Assembly (NCBI GenBank): GCA_029204225.1
Contig: CM055107.1
Span: forward strand, 7,722,873 to 7,786,872
Length of the DNA stretch: 64,000 nucleotides
Direction: 5' to 3'
Origin: Diphasiastrum complanatum
Taxonomy: Eukaryota > Streptophyta > Lycopodiopsida > Lycopodiales > Lycopodiaceae
This document shows positions 41,905-54,879 of this stretch, in pieces (the first letter of the stretch is position 1; each line of letters starts with the position of its first letter). The position numbers were made by a program, and so were the translations under genes. The notes under the pieces are model-generated. The model did no database searches and was not told the DNA's origin. It saw nothing but the letters and a program-made list of their open reading frames with translations.

Positions 41905-42603
41905 TCAACTAGTTTTAGCATAATCTGAATGTACAAGTTGAAAAGGCTTTGTAGATCTAGAAATAGATCCAGTATAAGGTAGTCTATGTGACTTAGACAA
42001 AGCACAAGGCTCACAAACATGTTTGTCATTACTTAAGGAACTTGGAAGACCAATCACAACCTTCTTCCTTGCCATTACCTCCAATGACTTGAAGTTGAGG
42101 TGTCCCATCCTTTTGTGCCAAACCTCTTGAATAGAAATTTGCTCCCTTGCAACACATCCAACTTGGTTAGCAATAACAAAAGCATCAAGTTTGAACAACT
42201 TCCCTTGTCTTTTACCTTTTTCAATCAAGACATCCTTCCTTTTGATCAAACAAGCATCTCCATCAAACTCCACCTTGAGGCCCTTACTTAGCATTTGACT
42301 CACACTAAGCAAATTCTTGGTAATAGATGGAATAAACAAGACATCCTCCAAATGAACATTCCTATTTGTAGAGAGAGAAATAGGAATTGTGCCAATCCCT
42401 TTGATTGCACACTCACCATCATTGGCCGTGTAGATCACCCTCTTGTCATCTCCATATGCCAACAAAGAAGTGAAGTACTCTTTGTGAAAGGTCATGTGGG
42501 AACTTGCTCCACTATCAATCCACCAAGGATCTAGATCTCCATCATTTGCAAGCATACATGAAGACATCACAAAAGCATCATCATTTGCATCTTGAACATC
42601 CAA
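41905..42603 (-). CDS. Copia-4 protease and pre-integrase domain
   Basis: A 232-codon open piece begins in the Asp-rich linker after the zinc knuckle. It carries the protease site DPWWIDSGASSHMTFHKE, the LLSVSQML region, and the pre-integrase zinc motif (VWHKRMGHLN, CEPCALSKSH). It ends KPFQLVHSD followed by a few unrelated residues: the first integrase aspartate is present, then coding is cut and the polypurine tract follows. This is the exact region missing from Copia-1. Confidence 0.9.
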   Translation of the reverse strand: MDVQDANDDAFVMSSCMLANDGDLDPWWIDSGASSHMTFHKEYFTSLLAYGDDKRVIYTANDGECAIKGIGTIPISLSTNRNVHLEDVLFIPSITKNLLSVSQMLSKGLKVEFDGDACLIKRKDVLIEKGKRQGKLFKLDAFVIANQVGCVAREQISIQEVWHKRMGHLNFKSLEVMARKKVVIGLPSSLSNDKHVCEPCALSKSHRLPYTGSISRSTKPFQLVHSDYAKTS

Positions 42604-43428
42604 ACCATCCTCATCAAGAGTAAGATTACCTTGTTTGTCTCCTTGATCTCTCTTCTTCTTGTGGCACTCACTTTCAAAGTGTCATTTGATGCCACAATAG
42701 AATCACTTGAGCTTTGATCTATCTTTCTTTTTGCCACTTGAAGAAGCATCCATTTGATCTTGCCCTTTAGACCACTTGCTTTTGGTTTTGCCCTTGAATT
42801 TGCCCTTTGTGAACATAGCATCCTCTTGAAGTGTCAATGTAGATCCACCTCTTGTTTGAAGCCTATATTCCTCATTGATCAAGATCTCTTGAAGATCCAT
42901 CAAACTTGGCAAAGTCTTTTGAATAGCAATACTTTGAACAATGTTAGCATGAGCATCCAACAAGCCATTAAGAATCACTTGAATAAGCTCTCCTTCCTTA
43001 ATGCTTTCATCTATGCAAGCTAACTCATCATTCAATGCTTTCATTCTCAGAACAAAAGTACTTGGACTTTCTTCATTCTTTTGCAAACAAGAAAAGATTT
43101 GCCTTCTTAGACTCAAAACTCTAAAAGTAGACTTGTATTCATAAAGCTTTTTCAATGAATTCCAAGCTTCCAAAGATGATGTGCACTTACCAACTTCCTT
43201 GAGAAGTTCATTGGTATCATTCATCTTTATCATGTGTAGAGCCTTCTTGGCTCTCTTGTCATACCTCAATTGATGTTGTTGTGTTGCTGGTCTCTCCTCC
43301 AAACCTACAACAATATCCAAAACATCATTTATCTCAAGAAGTGACTCCATCCTCACTTTCCACAATGAATAGTTACTTGAGGTAAGCCTATCATTGGCTT
43401 CCAACATGACTCCAATTGAGGTAGCCAT
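42604..43428 (-). pseudogene. Copia-4 gag
   Basis: The 241-codon piece 42703-43428 starts MATSIGVMLEANDRLTSSNY and covers the capsid domain and Lys/Ser-rich linker. It runs into a TGA exactly where the first cysteine of the zinc knuckle should be. A second TGA follows inside the knuckle (FYCGIK, stop, HFESEC). Homology to Copia-1 gag is strong. Loss of the knuckle by two nonsense changes means RNA packaging by its own gag is unlikely now. Confidence 0.9.
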
Positions 43429-44029
43429 GTAGCAATGACTTGATCTTCTCTTTCAACCTGCTTCAATGCACAAAGCACTCCTTTGAACAACAACAAATGC
43501 TTTCAAAAGAAATCACCAAGATCTGAAACTATCTCACAAATTCTCTTCTAGCACTTATCCAAGCAAATCAACACATAGAATCATGGAATCTTGATCAACC
43601 TATGATCTATCCTCAATCTAATGACTTTTGCCACTTCCTAAGATTGAAACACACTCAAATGAAGTCCAGAAACCTCACTATCTAGAGATCCAATCAAAAT
43701 TAGGGTTTTGACAAAATCACAAAAAATTGACTATTCCAAATCTACATGCAAATGCTGAAAAATTGATATGCAAGGCTATAAGCCACCACTTAGGTTGAAC
43801 TAATGATCCAAAAATCGGCCAAATCCAGTATGTGAATTCAAAAATCAGAATTGAACAAGTATATTGACCTATTCAGTGTTTTGATCTACAAAAGATCCAA
43901 TCTACAAAAGCAAAAAATCCAATTTTGGTGTAGAATCCTCTCTAGCATGCTCTAGACTTGATAACTTCACCAAATCATTGATAGATCTGATTTTCTCCTT
44001 CATAACCTGAAACACAAGCTCTGATACCA
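43429..44029 (-). other. Copia-4 leader and primer-binding site
   Basis: About 590 bp without an ORF, beginning at the primer site TGGTATCAGAGCT (minus strand, plus coordinates 44017-44029), directly next to the 5' LTR. Confidence 0.85.
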
Positions 44030-44679
44030 TGTGAAAGATTTCAGATCCTTAAGATCCAATCTACTTGAATGATCTTTGGTTAGAAAGAGAAATACACTAC
44101 CAATCTCACCAATGTAGAAAAATCAGCATCTACACACAATTTGAGATGCAAACACTAGTAGAACTTGATTAAACCTAAACGAAATGATTATGTACTATTG
44201 TTTTCTGTACAAAACCAGCAAGCTACTGTATTTCACATGTGTGGATCCAAAAATAGCTAATATAGATCATTCTACACATAGAATTGCAAGCAATCACCAA
44301 GATAGTGCACCAATGGATAGTAGAACCCAAGAGAATAATGTATAAGCATGAAATGAAATAGAGAAGAGAGAAGATGACTCTCTCCACGAGTTACATCCTT
44401 TTATAGCAGGTCCAAACCCTATTTGGCCACTTGGCTTTCCCACCAAAATGCTAATCCTACTAATTTTGGGTCTAGATTCAATGTACCCAACTTATTCAAA
44501 TTGAATCTACTCAAACTCGCATTCTATCTTTCCCACACTTTCAAAAAGTGTTTATTCAAATGAAATTTAGACTAATGAACTTTGAAAAGTCAACCTCTAA
44601 GTCTAAAACAAGTTTTGGCCTCAATATGCCAAATATGGAAATATTGCAAAATGTGATGAAACTAGTTGAATCTTTCACG
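44030..44679 (-). repeat. Copia-4 5' LTR (650 bp)
   Basis: Equal in length to the other LTR, with about 20 substitutions. The CACACGTGTG site has one change (CACATGTGTG) here. The terminal base at 44679 is G where A is expected. A TATA-like element lies near 44399-44408. Confidence 0.92.
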
Positions 44680-45229
44680 TGTCTCTTCTACTAGATTTTT
44701 TGGCATTCTCTATCAAGGATATAACTTGTACTTGAGGGCATTTCGGATTCAGATTTTGCAGGAGACAAGATGGATAGAGGATCCATAAGTGCATTTGTCA
44801 CTTTTCTTTGTGGAGGAGTGATATATTGGCTTTCCAAAAAGCAAGATACAATTTCTCTTTCCTCTTGTGAAGCCGAGTACAAGGCATTGACTTCAACAAC
44901 CAGAGAACTCCTATGGCTAAGAAGAATTTTGGTGGAGCTTCAAGTAGGCCTAGGAGATCCCTTGCATCTATTGTGACAATCAAGCTTCTCAAAAAATTGC
45001 TACTAATCTGATCTTCCATGCTAGAACAAAGCATATTGAGATAGCTCATTACTTTGTGAGGGAGAAGGTGCAATCCAAGGAGGTTCAACTTCATCATGTG
45101 TCATCATCTGAGTGCATATCTGATATCTTACCAAAACTTTGGCTAAAGATTCATTTTTCAAGTTAAGAGATGCTCTTGGAGTTGTAGATAGATGTACATT
45201 AGACTTGCCAAGTTAGAAGTGAGGAGGAG
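44680..45229 (+). pseudogene. Copia-3 RNase H and polypurine tract
   Basis: RNase H motifs appear across shifted frames: a fragment around DSDFAGDKMD, then the open piece 44770-44976 (SISAFVTFLCGGVIYWLSKK, SSCEAEYKALTSTTREL), then CDNQAS- and HARTKHIEIAH-like sequence and the pol C-terminus. The tract AAGTGAGGAGGAG (45217-45229) is identical to that of Copia-2. Confidence 0.88.
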
Positions 45230-46063
45230 TGTTAAAAATATCACTTCCAACTTGATGTACTGTGTAGATCTTAAGATAATTGATCTTGATAGGATTTCAT
45301 GTGTGTGGAGTCTGTTCCCACGTGTGAAAGAATGTACATAAGTCACTTTAAAGTTCGATTGATTTTAGCTATATCTACACTAGTGTGAAATTGACCTTTG
45401 AGTAGAATCTTGAAATTGGTCAAATTGGTCAAACTTTATGTAAATAGATTGGACTTCCATGTGAATGAGTTATTACTCACACATGTCAAGATTCCATTCA
45501 CACGTGTGGATAATCTTCTAGACGATAAGATGGGAAGATTCCATTAAATCCTATTTTATAGGAAATATTTCTATAAATGTGGAAGACTAGCTTTTTGTTT
45601 TCTAGCCAAAGAGAATAGTCAACTTTGGGAAATGAGCAGATATGGCTCCCATTGGTGGATCTGGATGACTAGGCACTCTTCACACATGTGAAGGCTTGCT
45701 GGATAGTACATAGCTCGTGGATGTACTTGATCTATAAAGGGATCAACCAAATCTATGAGAAGGTGATGTGACATTGGCAATTTCTAGTCTTGCTTGTATT
45801 TTCCACATTTGTCTTGTGTTTTTGTGATTGAAATGCATTTCTAAGCTTGAGTACTTTACTCTCTGTAAACAGGCCATATAGGTACTATCCTCCACATGTG
45901 TGAGGCCACTCATCCAAGTTTTTAGTCATTTGATCCATTGCTCTTGCTTAAATCATAGTGTAAAGCATCTAGATCAAGAGCTAACACCCAGAACTTGATA
46001 GATCTTTGGATTAAGCAATCAATAACTCTTTATGATTGATAAGTACAATCATAATTGTCCTTT
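45230..46063 (+). repeat. Copia-3 3' LTR, truncated at the right
   Basis: It begins TGTTAAAAATATCAC and follows the Copia-2 LTR with many differences. CACACGTGTGGA is conserved at 45499-45510. The last 20 or so bases are lost where Copia-5 gag sequence begins. Confidence 0.85.
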
Positions 46064-46076
46064 TTCTCTGAAAACA

Positions 46077-47142
46077 CATCCAACAAACCATTAATTAATA
46101 TCTTGAACAAGCTCTCCTTCCTTAATGCTCTCATCAATGCAAGCTAACTCATCACTTAAAGTCTTCACTCTCAAAACAAAAATATCAAGACTCTCTTATT
46201 TCTTTTGTATGTTTTGAAAGATTTGGCATCTTAGAGTCAACACTCTAGAAGTAGACTTGGATTCATAAAGCTTCTTCAAAACTTCCCAAGCCTCTCAAGA
46301 TGAATTGCACTTACCAATCTCCTTGAGTAGCTCATTGGTAATATTCATCTTGATCATGTGTAGAGCTTTTTTAGCTCTCTTGTCATACCTCAATTGATCT
46401 TGTTGAACCAATGGTCTCTCCTCCAACCCTACAACAATATCCATCAACTCATGCATTTCAATAAGTGATTCCATCGTCACCTTCCATGTAGAGTAGTTGC
46501 TTGAGGTAAGCCTATCATTGCTTTCCAACATGAATCCACTTGATGTAGCCATGTTGCAATGACCTGATCTTTCTCTTTCAAACATGTTCCAATGCACAAG
46601 CACTCTTTTGAAATAAAACAATGTTTTCAGAAAGAAATCACAAAGATATGGAACTTCTCAATTCTCTTTTTGCACTTATAACTAGCAAATCAACACATAG
46701 AATGTAGAAATCTTGATCAACTTATGATCTACCACAATCTAATGAATCTTGCCACTCTCTAAGATTGAAACACACTCCATTGAATTTTAGAAACAAAATA
46801 GAGATCCAATCAAAATTAGGGTTTTGACAAAATCACAAAAATTGAATATCTCAAATTTTACATGCAATTGCAGCAAACTTGATATTGAATCTTGTAGCCT
46901 CCAATGAAGCCTTCCTAATGCATTATAAATTGGCCAATTCTAGTAAGCCAAGTGTGAAATCAAAAGTCCTCAAGTTCATAAACCTAAATTGAGTTTTGAA
47001 CTACAAAAGATCAATTCTACATATGCAATTCTTGATTTTTGAGTAGAAACTATTCTAGCATGCTCTAGAGATAAAAACTCCTCCAGATCCTTGATAGATG
47101 TGGTTGATCCTTTCATAACCTACAACACAAGCTCTAATATCA
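46077..47142 (-). pseudogene. Copia-5: gag fragment, leader and decayed primer site
   Basis: A minus-strand copia fragment related to Copia-4. The gag starts near 46549 (MATSSGFMLESNDRLTSSNY), is open for about 85 residues, then continues in other frames to about 46077 where it is cut off against the Copia-3 LTR. The primer site at about 47130-47142 reads TGATATTAGAGCT, three changes from the standard. No protease or pol is present. Confidence 0.8.
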
Positions 47143-47345
47143 TGTGAGGAAATATGAATTACTAAAATCCAAAGTCATCCTCTTGATCTTTGGTATGAAA
47201 GTCAACACAATCTACACCATTTGCATCGTTGGAGACATTGAATCTAGTCCACATTATTGGTAGGGTTTTTGATATGAAGGGAAACCAAGATCATTAATGA
47301 GACATGGATATGTTATATATAGCTATACACACATGGGAAGAGAAG

Positions 47346-47443
<98 letters not shown>

Positions 47444-47758
47444 TCATTTCATGCATAACAGTTCGTCTCTCCATTGGTGCACTTTATTGGTGATATCTTG
47501 CAATCTTGTGTGTAGAATGCTCATATTATGCTATATTCGGATCCACACGTGTAAAATACAGTAGCTCACTACTTTTGTATGGACAAAAACTTCATTTCAT
47601 CTTATGTTTGATGTTTGATCAAGTTCTTATTAAGTTTGTATCTCTTCCATTAAGTAAATGCTAATTTTTCTATGATGCAAATGGTGTAGATTGTGTTGAC
47701 TTTCATACCAAAGATCAAGAGGATGATTTTGGATCTTAGTGATTCATATTTATTCACA
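47143..47758. repeat. Head-to-head pair of copia LTR 3' ends
   Basis: The left 85 bp (47143-47227) is the LTR end next to Copia-5's primer site, in minus orientation. The right 85 bp (47674-47758) is the same sequence inverted, with 5 differences. The right half from about 47440 follows Copia-4's LTR in plus orientation, including ATCCACACGTGTAAA at 47541-47555. A long CT run lies between. The structure is an inverted duplication of LTR 3' ends, not a normal LTR. Confidence 0.8.
47350..47440. repeat. (CT)n microsatellite, about 91 bp
   Basis: A perfect dinucleotide run within the inverted LTR structure. It appears to be an expansion of the CT-rich stretch that Copia-4-type LTRs carry near GAGAGTCATCTTCTCTC. 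Confidence 0.97.
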
Positions 47759-47944
47759 CCTTCCACCCAATCACCCTATGCGTGAGGGGCTTGTTGGTCC
47801 ACAGTCCCACACCATGAAGGTACAACACATAATATTTGGGCCAATATTCCATGTCATTTATTTTTTTAATACTGCCCGTCTTTAAATATATTCTAGCAAT
47901 AATTTTATCAATTAAATATGTGTGCTTGTTTCTTAATGTTGTAG

Positions 47945-48150
47945 GCAAGTGATTGGCTTTAAGTTTGGAGATCCAATCAAGGTCTAGGGAGACCCCTCCT
48001 GGCATGAAAAGGTTATCAATATTTCATGAACTTCCATATTGGAGAGAATTGTTGATCAACCATCTTTTGGACCCGATGCACATATTCAAGAATGTGGGGA
48101 GCACAATTTGGGAGCCCTTAACTAGTGACAAAGATAAAAAAGACGCATAA
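47945..48150 (+). pseudogene. CACTA transposase fragment (Transposase_21 region)
   Basis: One frame reads MKRLSIFHELPYWRELLINH, then LLDPMHIFKNVGSTIWEPL. This resembles the conserved stretch of plant En/Spm TNP2-type transposases in which a 'LPYW..L..H..D.MHI.KN' pattern occurs. Only about 60 residues survive and upstream sequence contains stops. The aspartate-methionine-histidine triplet is kept. Confidence 0.8.
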
Positions 48151-48399
48151 AATGACTTAAAAGTGTTGGAATATTCTCCTTCTTACTAATTGACTAATCA
48201 GTTTTAATCTCCATCTATTGTTTATCCAGTTCTGCGGATTTTCCCGTGCCTTTTTACAATCTGCAGTTTTTACAAGTGTAAGCTATGATGATCATCATTC
48301 ACATTATTATTAAACCATTTGTACGTGCAATTTTGTACATGTTTGTTGTATCCCTAACACATTTTGTTCTATTTCGTTCAGTAAAAAAAATACAATGCA

Positions 48400-49318
48400 T
48401 TGTGGATGCATGGACGACACTTTCGTACAGAGCGCATCAACAAAAATAGAAACACGTACGATTGTGGAGTCATGGAAAATTTTGCCCAAGAGAGTCGAGC
48501 AAGCACGTCGGACACCAATTTACTCTCTTCTCAACTTGATTATTGTGGGACAATCAATGACATCCTCGAAGTTGGATTTAGGCAATTCACCTTTTTCATA
48601 ATTGATGTCAAATGGTTCAAAGTTATTTGCAATGGTCCCAATGCAATTGTCAAGAAAGATGACAGTGGTTATTTTGCCATTGACTCTACCAACGGATCAA
48701 AGCGATACATATGTTTTGCCATATGTGAGCAGGTACATTTCTTCTATGTCTTCAAGATTTCTATGCTCTTTTGTTATTAATCAATCGATTATACTGCAAA
48801 AAATGTATATTGTGTATATACCCAAGCAACTGTAACATAGCTATGGATACTAATTACGAGTCAACATTTATAGTAACATCAATCAATTATAGGTGGTCTT
48901 TCACCCCGATCGTTCAAATCCCAGATGGTGGTACGTGATTCAAGTCGCTCCTCAAAGTAAAAGAATTTTTGAAGATAGAGATGTCGTGGAGGACGTGGCA
49001 CTACCAACTGATGCACCTCATGAACAAGATTGTGATGATGGATTCGATGACACATTTTTGGAAGATGATCATGTGCAAGCTTCACAAGCTAACGATGATG
49101 TCGAGCATGATGCATCATCATCGGATGGATCAACAGCACACGACACACCTTCTCGATCTCACTCATTGCCACTGTCGCCATTAGCTTTTGAAGATCAGCT
49201 TATTAATAATGAAGCTATAGGAGATATTTGGGTAGAATTAGAGATAGACTCATTTGAACTGGCAGATTTGTCGCATGATGATGCGACAAATGATAACGAT
49301 GAACCACCAAATGAATAA
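48400..49318 (+). pseudogene. CACTA transposase C-terminal domain (DUF4216-like), two exons
   Basis: Exon one (48400-48732) contains LDYCGTINDILEVGFRQFTF and VKWFKVICNGPN, and ends at a GTACAT donor. The acceptor ATTATAG at 48892 joins in frame to 48893-49318, which starts VVFHPDRSNPRWWYVIQVAP and ends in a long acidic tail. The pattern of a beta-rich region with W-F/Y-V, then 'QVVFHPD..NPRWWYV', fits the DUF4216 domain at the C-terminus of plant CACTA transposases. Both exons are open, so this part decays slowly or is recent, but the catalytic part is missing. Confidence 0.82.
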
Positions 49319-49639
49319 GTGAGATAGTACGATGTATTTCAACTCATTGTAGTATTAATCATATTTCTCATAGATGCGATTACACTTTATTAATTGACTA
49401 GTTGACATCAAACAAGAAGTTGACGCATGTGTATACAAATTTGGTCATCATCTTTTGTGATACATAAATTTCTTTATTCACTTGTGCATATGGCAACCAA
49501 TGTTGATAGACTGGAATTCAATGTACTGATAGATAACAAATTTCAAAAGTGATATCCATTTACACTCTATAACATACCATGGGTTATACCGAGGGCCTTT
49601 TTTTCATCAGTCACGGTATTACCCTCGGTTAGTAGAGTG

Positions 49640-50524
<885 letters not shown>

Positions 50525-50729
50525 TTACTGTTTGCAATGCTATTTAACTATACCTATTGAAGTGTTTATCCGAATAAAGTAGATTTGTGAGGCTCTTTGA
50601 TGCACATGTCAATATTCAGGAGTCATTGTGTTGGATGTTTTAGATTGCCACTTCGAATACTATATGCTCTGGAAATAAATGTAACTTAGTTTACCTTTTA
50701 GAAGTTGTTTTTGACTACTTTTACTACAG

Positions 50730-51075
50730 GAACAGAGCAAAGAGTCCTCACCAAACATGGCCGAGACCTGGGATAACTTCAGATGGTAGGGGGGCAGGAG
50801 GGGAAGAGGTTGGCGTTGAAGGGATAGGTGAGAGCATTGTCACATACACAAGTGATGAGATTGAGACAGAAACATGGCTGAGTAATGGGAACGGAGGCTC
50901 GGCTAGAGGAGCAGGGTCAGAGGAGTGGCAGTGGGATTTTCTTGAGGAATATGTGATCCCAAAGGAGATGGTCCAGGAGCGCCTCTTGGTGAGGCAGCGA
51001 ACAACTCTAGAGCAAGAAGGACGTTATCAATGGCAAACACTGACACATGAGTTTGATCATAATGAGTGTTCGTGA
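50730..51075 (+). CDS. Unidentified terminal exon, open for 114 codons
   Basis: A splice acceptor (TTTTACTACAG) is followed by an open frame to TGA at 51075. There is no ATG near its start, so it would be an internal or last exon entered in phase one. The protein is Gly/Glu-rich, then SGSEEWQWD-like: GSEEWQWDFLEEYVIPKEMV and QERLLVRQRTTLEQEG are its most distinctive parts. No stop interrupts it and codon use looks gene-like. No upstream partner exon was found on this strand. It is probably a captured host-gene exon; family unknown. Confidence 0.5.
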
Positions 51076-51087
51076 TCTATGCCTTGC

Positions 51088-51483
51088 TTACACCCGTGTC
51101 AATGACAACAACTCCTTTGACGGAAGAAATGTTTTGCGTATATTTACCCCATTGCTTCCGGATGCTTTAGTTGGAAGAGCAAGATTTGAGACCGTATGCA
51201 GAGATCCCAGTGGGAAGTAGCTTGATAGAACATGGAGCTTCATCATGGTGGCTTTTTGGATGTCGGTGAGCTTTGCCATTGCGCCATTAGATAAGGTGTT
51301 AAAGGCATCATCAAAAGGAGCTAAAATACGGAAGCTAGGGCCAGTTTCCTTGCTTGCCAATGCAGTACCAACACCGCTATTCTTGAGAAAAGTCACAAGA
51401 GTATTGAACTTACTAGCCTTCTCAAGCACGCTGATCAGGTCCACTTGGCCTGCTGCGTTGTTGCTAATACTAATAGGCATCAA
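51088..51483 (-). pseudogene. Fasciclin (FAS1) domain fragment of a fasciclin-like arabinogalactan protein
   Basis: A 131-codon open piece contains the typical FAS1 domain features: VDLISVLEKASKFNTLVTFL, then GPSFRILAPFDDAFNTL (the H1-type box), LSNGAMAKLTDIQKATMMKL and HVLSSYFPLGSLHTVSN (the YH-type box region). The second box follows in another frame (SSVKGVVVIDTG), so a frameshift occurs near 51140. The signal peptide, the Pro-rich glycosylated region and a GPI signal of a full FLA protein are all absent. Fasciclin-like proteins are cell-surface adhesion or wall proteins; this copy is a fragment. Confidence 0.85.
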
Positions 51484-51545
51484 TATATGATCAATCTAAA
51501 AAATGGATATGTTATAAAAATAACTAGCACTTCTTTCACTTTGCC

Positions 51546-51760
51546 AGGTTGAGGAATGTTTTCTTGGAGTTTAAGTTTGTTCATGTGGATGTAACTCAGC
51601 TAAAGCCCTACATGTTGATTTGCGACAGGATGAGGTAGTTGCAGTGAACTGTTAGCTCAAATGGCATTACATCTCGGAGGAATCAATAAGTGTATCAAGA
51701 CAACGTGACGAGTTTTTGAGGATGATCCGCAACCTCAACCCCAATGATCAATTAAGAATT
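51546..51760 (+). pseudogene. GRAS transcription factor fragment
   Basis: One frame reads LEFKFVHVDVTQLKPYML and stops; the next resumes DEVVAVNC, stop, LKWHYISEE and QRDEFLRMIRNLNPN. This order matches part of the plant GRAS domain, where 'F.F..V..L.P.ML....EAVAVN..L.LH.L' is followed by 'R..FLRMIR.LNPK'. A frame change and a TAG break it. Only about 70 residues of a roughly 370-residue domain are present. It may start at a CCAG acceptor-like site at about 51547. Confidence 0.7.
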
Positions 51761-52044
51761 TTCATGTATTTTGTTGTTTGTTTACATTTGGTTGTCTTTG
51801 TTGCAGTGGGTTGTCATTATTGCATCTGTGTTGAGCCTACTAATGGATGCACTCTTCCAAACTAGTGGCAGAGATAATCAAGGCATCTCTCTGTGAAGAA
51901 GAAGTAGAAGAAGATGAAACAAGGGATATGAAGATGAAGAAGAAGAAGATTATGAAGCTCTTTGTGATGAGCTCTCCTACTGAGTTGGGAATATGAATAT
52001 TAAAGAAGGGAAAGGTGAGCTAAGAGGGCTTCCACCTTTCTTAG

Positions 52045-52221
52045 GAAAGCATATCCGATTCAATTACAACTGAGATGGAGGGGGAGGTAGTCATTTCTTC
52101 CAATTCAGTAGGAGAGTTGAGATCTCCAGGAATGGTGAAGCTTAACGGATTATCCACACCAAGAGGAAAGCATCTAAGATTCAAGGAGAATGCCACTCCT
52201 TCAAAGAATCAATTGAGGTGA
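52045..52221 (+). CDS. Unidentified terminal exon, 58 codons
   Basis: A strong acceptor (CTTCCACCTTTCTTAG) precedes an open frame of exactly 58 codons ending in TGA. It reads ESISDSITTEMEGEVVISSN, then SPGMVKLNGLSTPRGKHLRF, and ends TPSKNQLR. The basic Pro/Ser-rich tail looks like the end of a nuclear or cytoskeletal protein, but I do not recognise it. It lies within 300 bp of the GRAS fragment and has no relation to it. Confidence 0.5.
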   Translation, partial: ESISDSITTEMEGEVVISSNSVGELRSPGMVKLNGLSTPRGKHLRFKENATPSKNQLR

Positions 52222-53719
<1,498 letters not shown>

Positions 53720-54830
53720 TACTCTACTCTTCTAAGGTAAATAATTTTTTATGCGAGTTCCATAGAAACAAATTGTAAGAATCCAAGAAAGCCTTAGTGT
53801 GATTTTAACATCATGAGAGAGAGAGAGAGAGAGAGAGAAATCAACATCTACGAAGTACCTGTAGGTCCATTAAACACATCGCTATTAATGTTTACAAAGT
53901 ACCCATAACAAGGGAAGTGATAAAATTAGTATATATTGTCCTATATGTTATACGTCATTCTTCTTAAGCTCTAAAATTACATCATTCTATTATCTCTACC
54001 TCCAAGTGAATTTGACCAAGGTTACATATAATCGCAAATGACAATAAACTACAATCTGATCCAATTATAAGGCCTATTTGTTAGTTAGACATGCCTTAAA
54101 ACATTGATGCACATAGGAGATGCATAAACATGTCAATTTCTACAAGGATACCAAAGAGCTAATTTGAATATTCCTTTCGATCCATATCCTCAAATAATGT
54201 CATCTTACACTTGGAACTATGTATTGAGCTTTTCAAAATCTAGAATTGAAATCCACATGTTTGTTCTTTCTTTCACTATGGATGTGTGTGTTTAAGTGTG
54301 ACTGGGCTAGAGGAGAAAAGAAATGGGGTGGAGTAGAGGAGGCTATTGGGGGAGAATAAATCAGGGTGGTGGGTGGTAAAACACATGGGGACCCATGTCA
54401 AAGGAAGTTATGAAGGGGGCATATTGGGGGTGTATGACGAGATTGAAGGAAGGGGTACCAAGACTCGAAAGAGAGGGAGAAAGGAGTACCAAGACTCGGA
54501 AAAGAGGGAGGAGGTGATGATGATAAAAACGAAAAATGAAATGACAAGTGAAGGGAGAAGACATCAAAACATTGGGATGGAGATCCATAAGAGACGAAGG
54601 ATTAGGACGATCTCAACGATAAACTGAAAGAATGATGCTTGAAAAAAAAAAGAGGAGGAGATGGATGATGGGAGGGTGGAGATGATGAGGGAGATATGAG
54701 ACACACAAAACATTTTGGCCCCCGTTGACTTTCACGGTGCCAAGTCAAGGGTTGACTGAATGTGCCATGAACTAAGAATAAATGTCTATTATTAACGACC
54801 AAAGTCTATTTTAGAGACTTTAACATCTAT
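53720..54830. other. No gene; purine-rich stretch
   Basis: A short GA run lies at about 53815-53838. From about 54310 to 54690 the plus strand is strongly purine-rich (GGGGGAGAAT, AAGAGGGAGGAGG words). Its longest ORFs are low-complexity and not supported. Confidence 0.45.
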
Positions 54831-54879
54831 CGAACCTTGACCACACACACATTCCCTTCTATCCATGACCTTCGGGAGG

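Larger units (their letters stand above)
41247..44679 (-). mobile_element. Copia-4: gag-protease-only copia derivative
   Basis: A 3433-bp minus-strand element has 650-bp LTRs at both ends. I count about 20 differences between them (about 3%), so it is older than Copia-1 and Copia-2. Its flanking 5-mers are TGTAT and TGTCT, an imperfect target duplication. Only gag, protease and pre-integrase sequence lies between the LTRs; integrase core, RT and RNase H are absent. It needed proteins from a relative to move, or lost pol after insertion. Confidence 0.92.
33024..46063 (+). mobile_element. Copia-3: old copia element split by two insertions
   Basis: Copia-3 survives in three parts: 33024-34121 (integrase core to RT start), 40436-41246 (RT) and 44680-46063 (RNase H, polypurine tract, 3' LTR). 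It is a close relative of Copia-2, which is inserted in its RT with a GCTAA duplication. Copia-4 interrupts it between RT and RNase H. Gag, protease, early integrase and the 5' LTR are missing. Coding is broken by many stops. Confidence 0.88.
47760..49639 (+). mobile_element. En/Spm (CACTA) DNA transposon remnant, 3' part
   Basis: Two transposase domains in the correct order are followed by a probable terminus. The left end is missing where the copia LTR structure abuts. Near the right end are TACCGAGGGCC and the inverted GGTATTACCCTCGGT, as in CACTA subterminal regions, then AGTAGAGTG (49631-49639), close to the expected inverse CACTA end. The terminal assignment is tentative since the other end is not in the window. 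Confidence 0.7.

Noticed and set aside
54346..54627. 93-codon ORF in the purine-rich stretch
   Set aside because: The composition is low-complexity (Arg/Lys/Glu/Gly), as expected from purine-rich DNA; no conserved motif.
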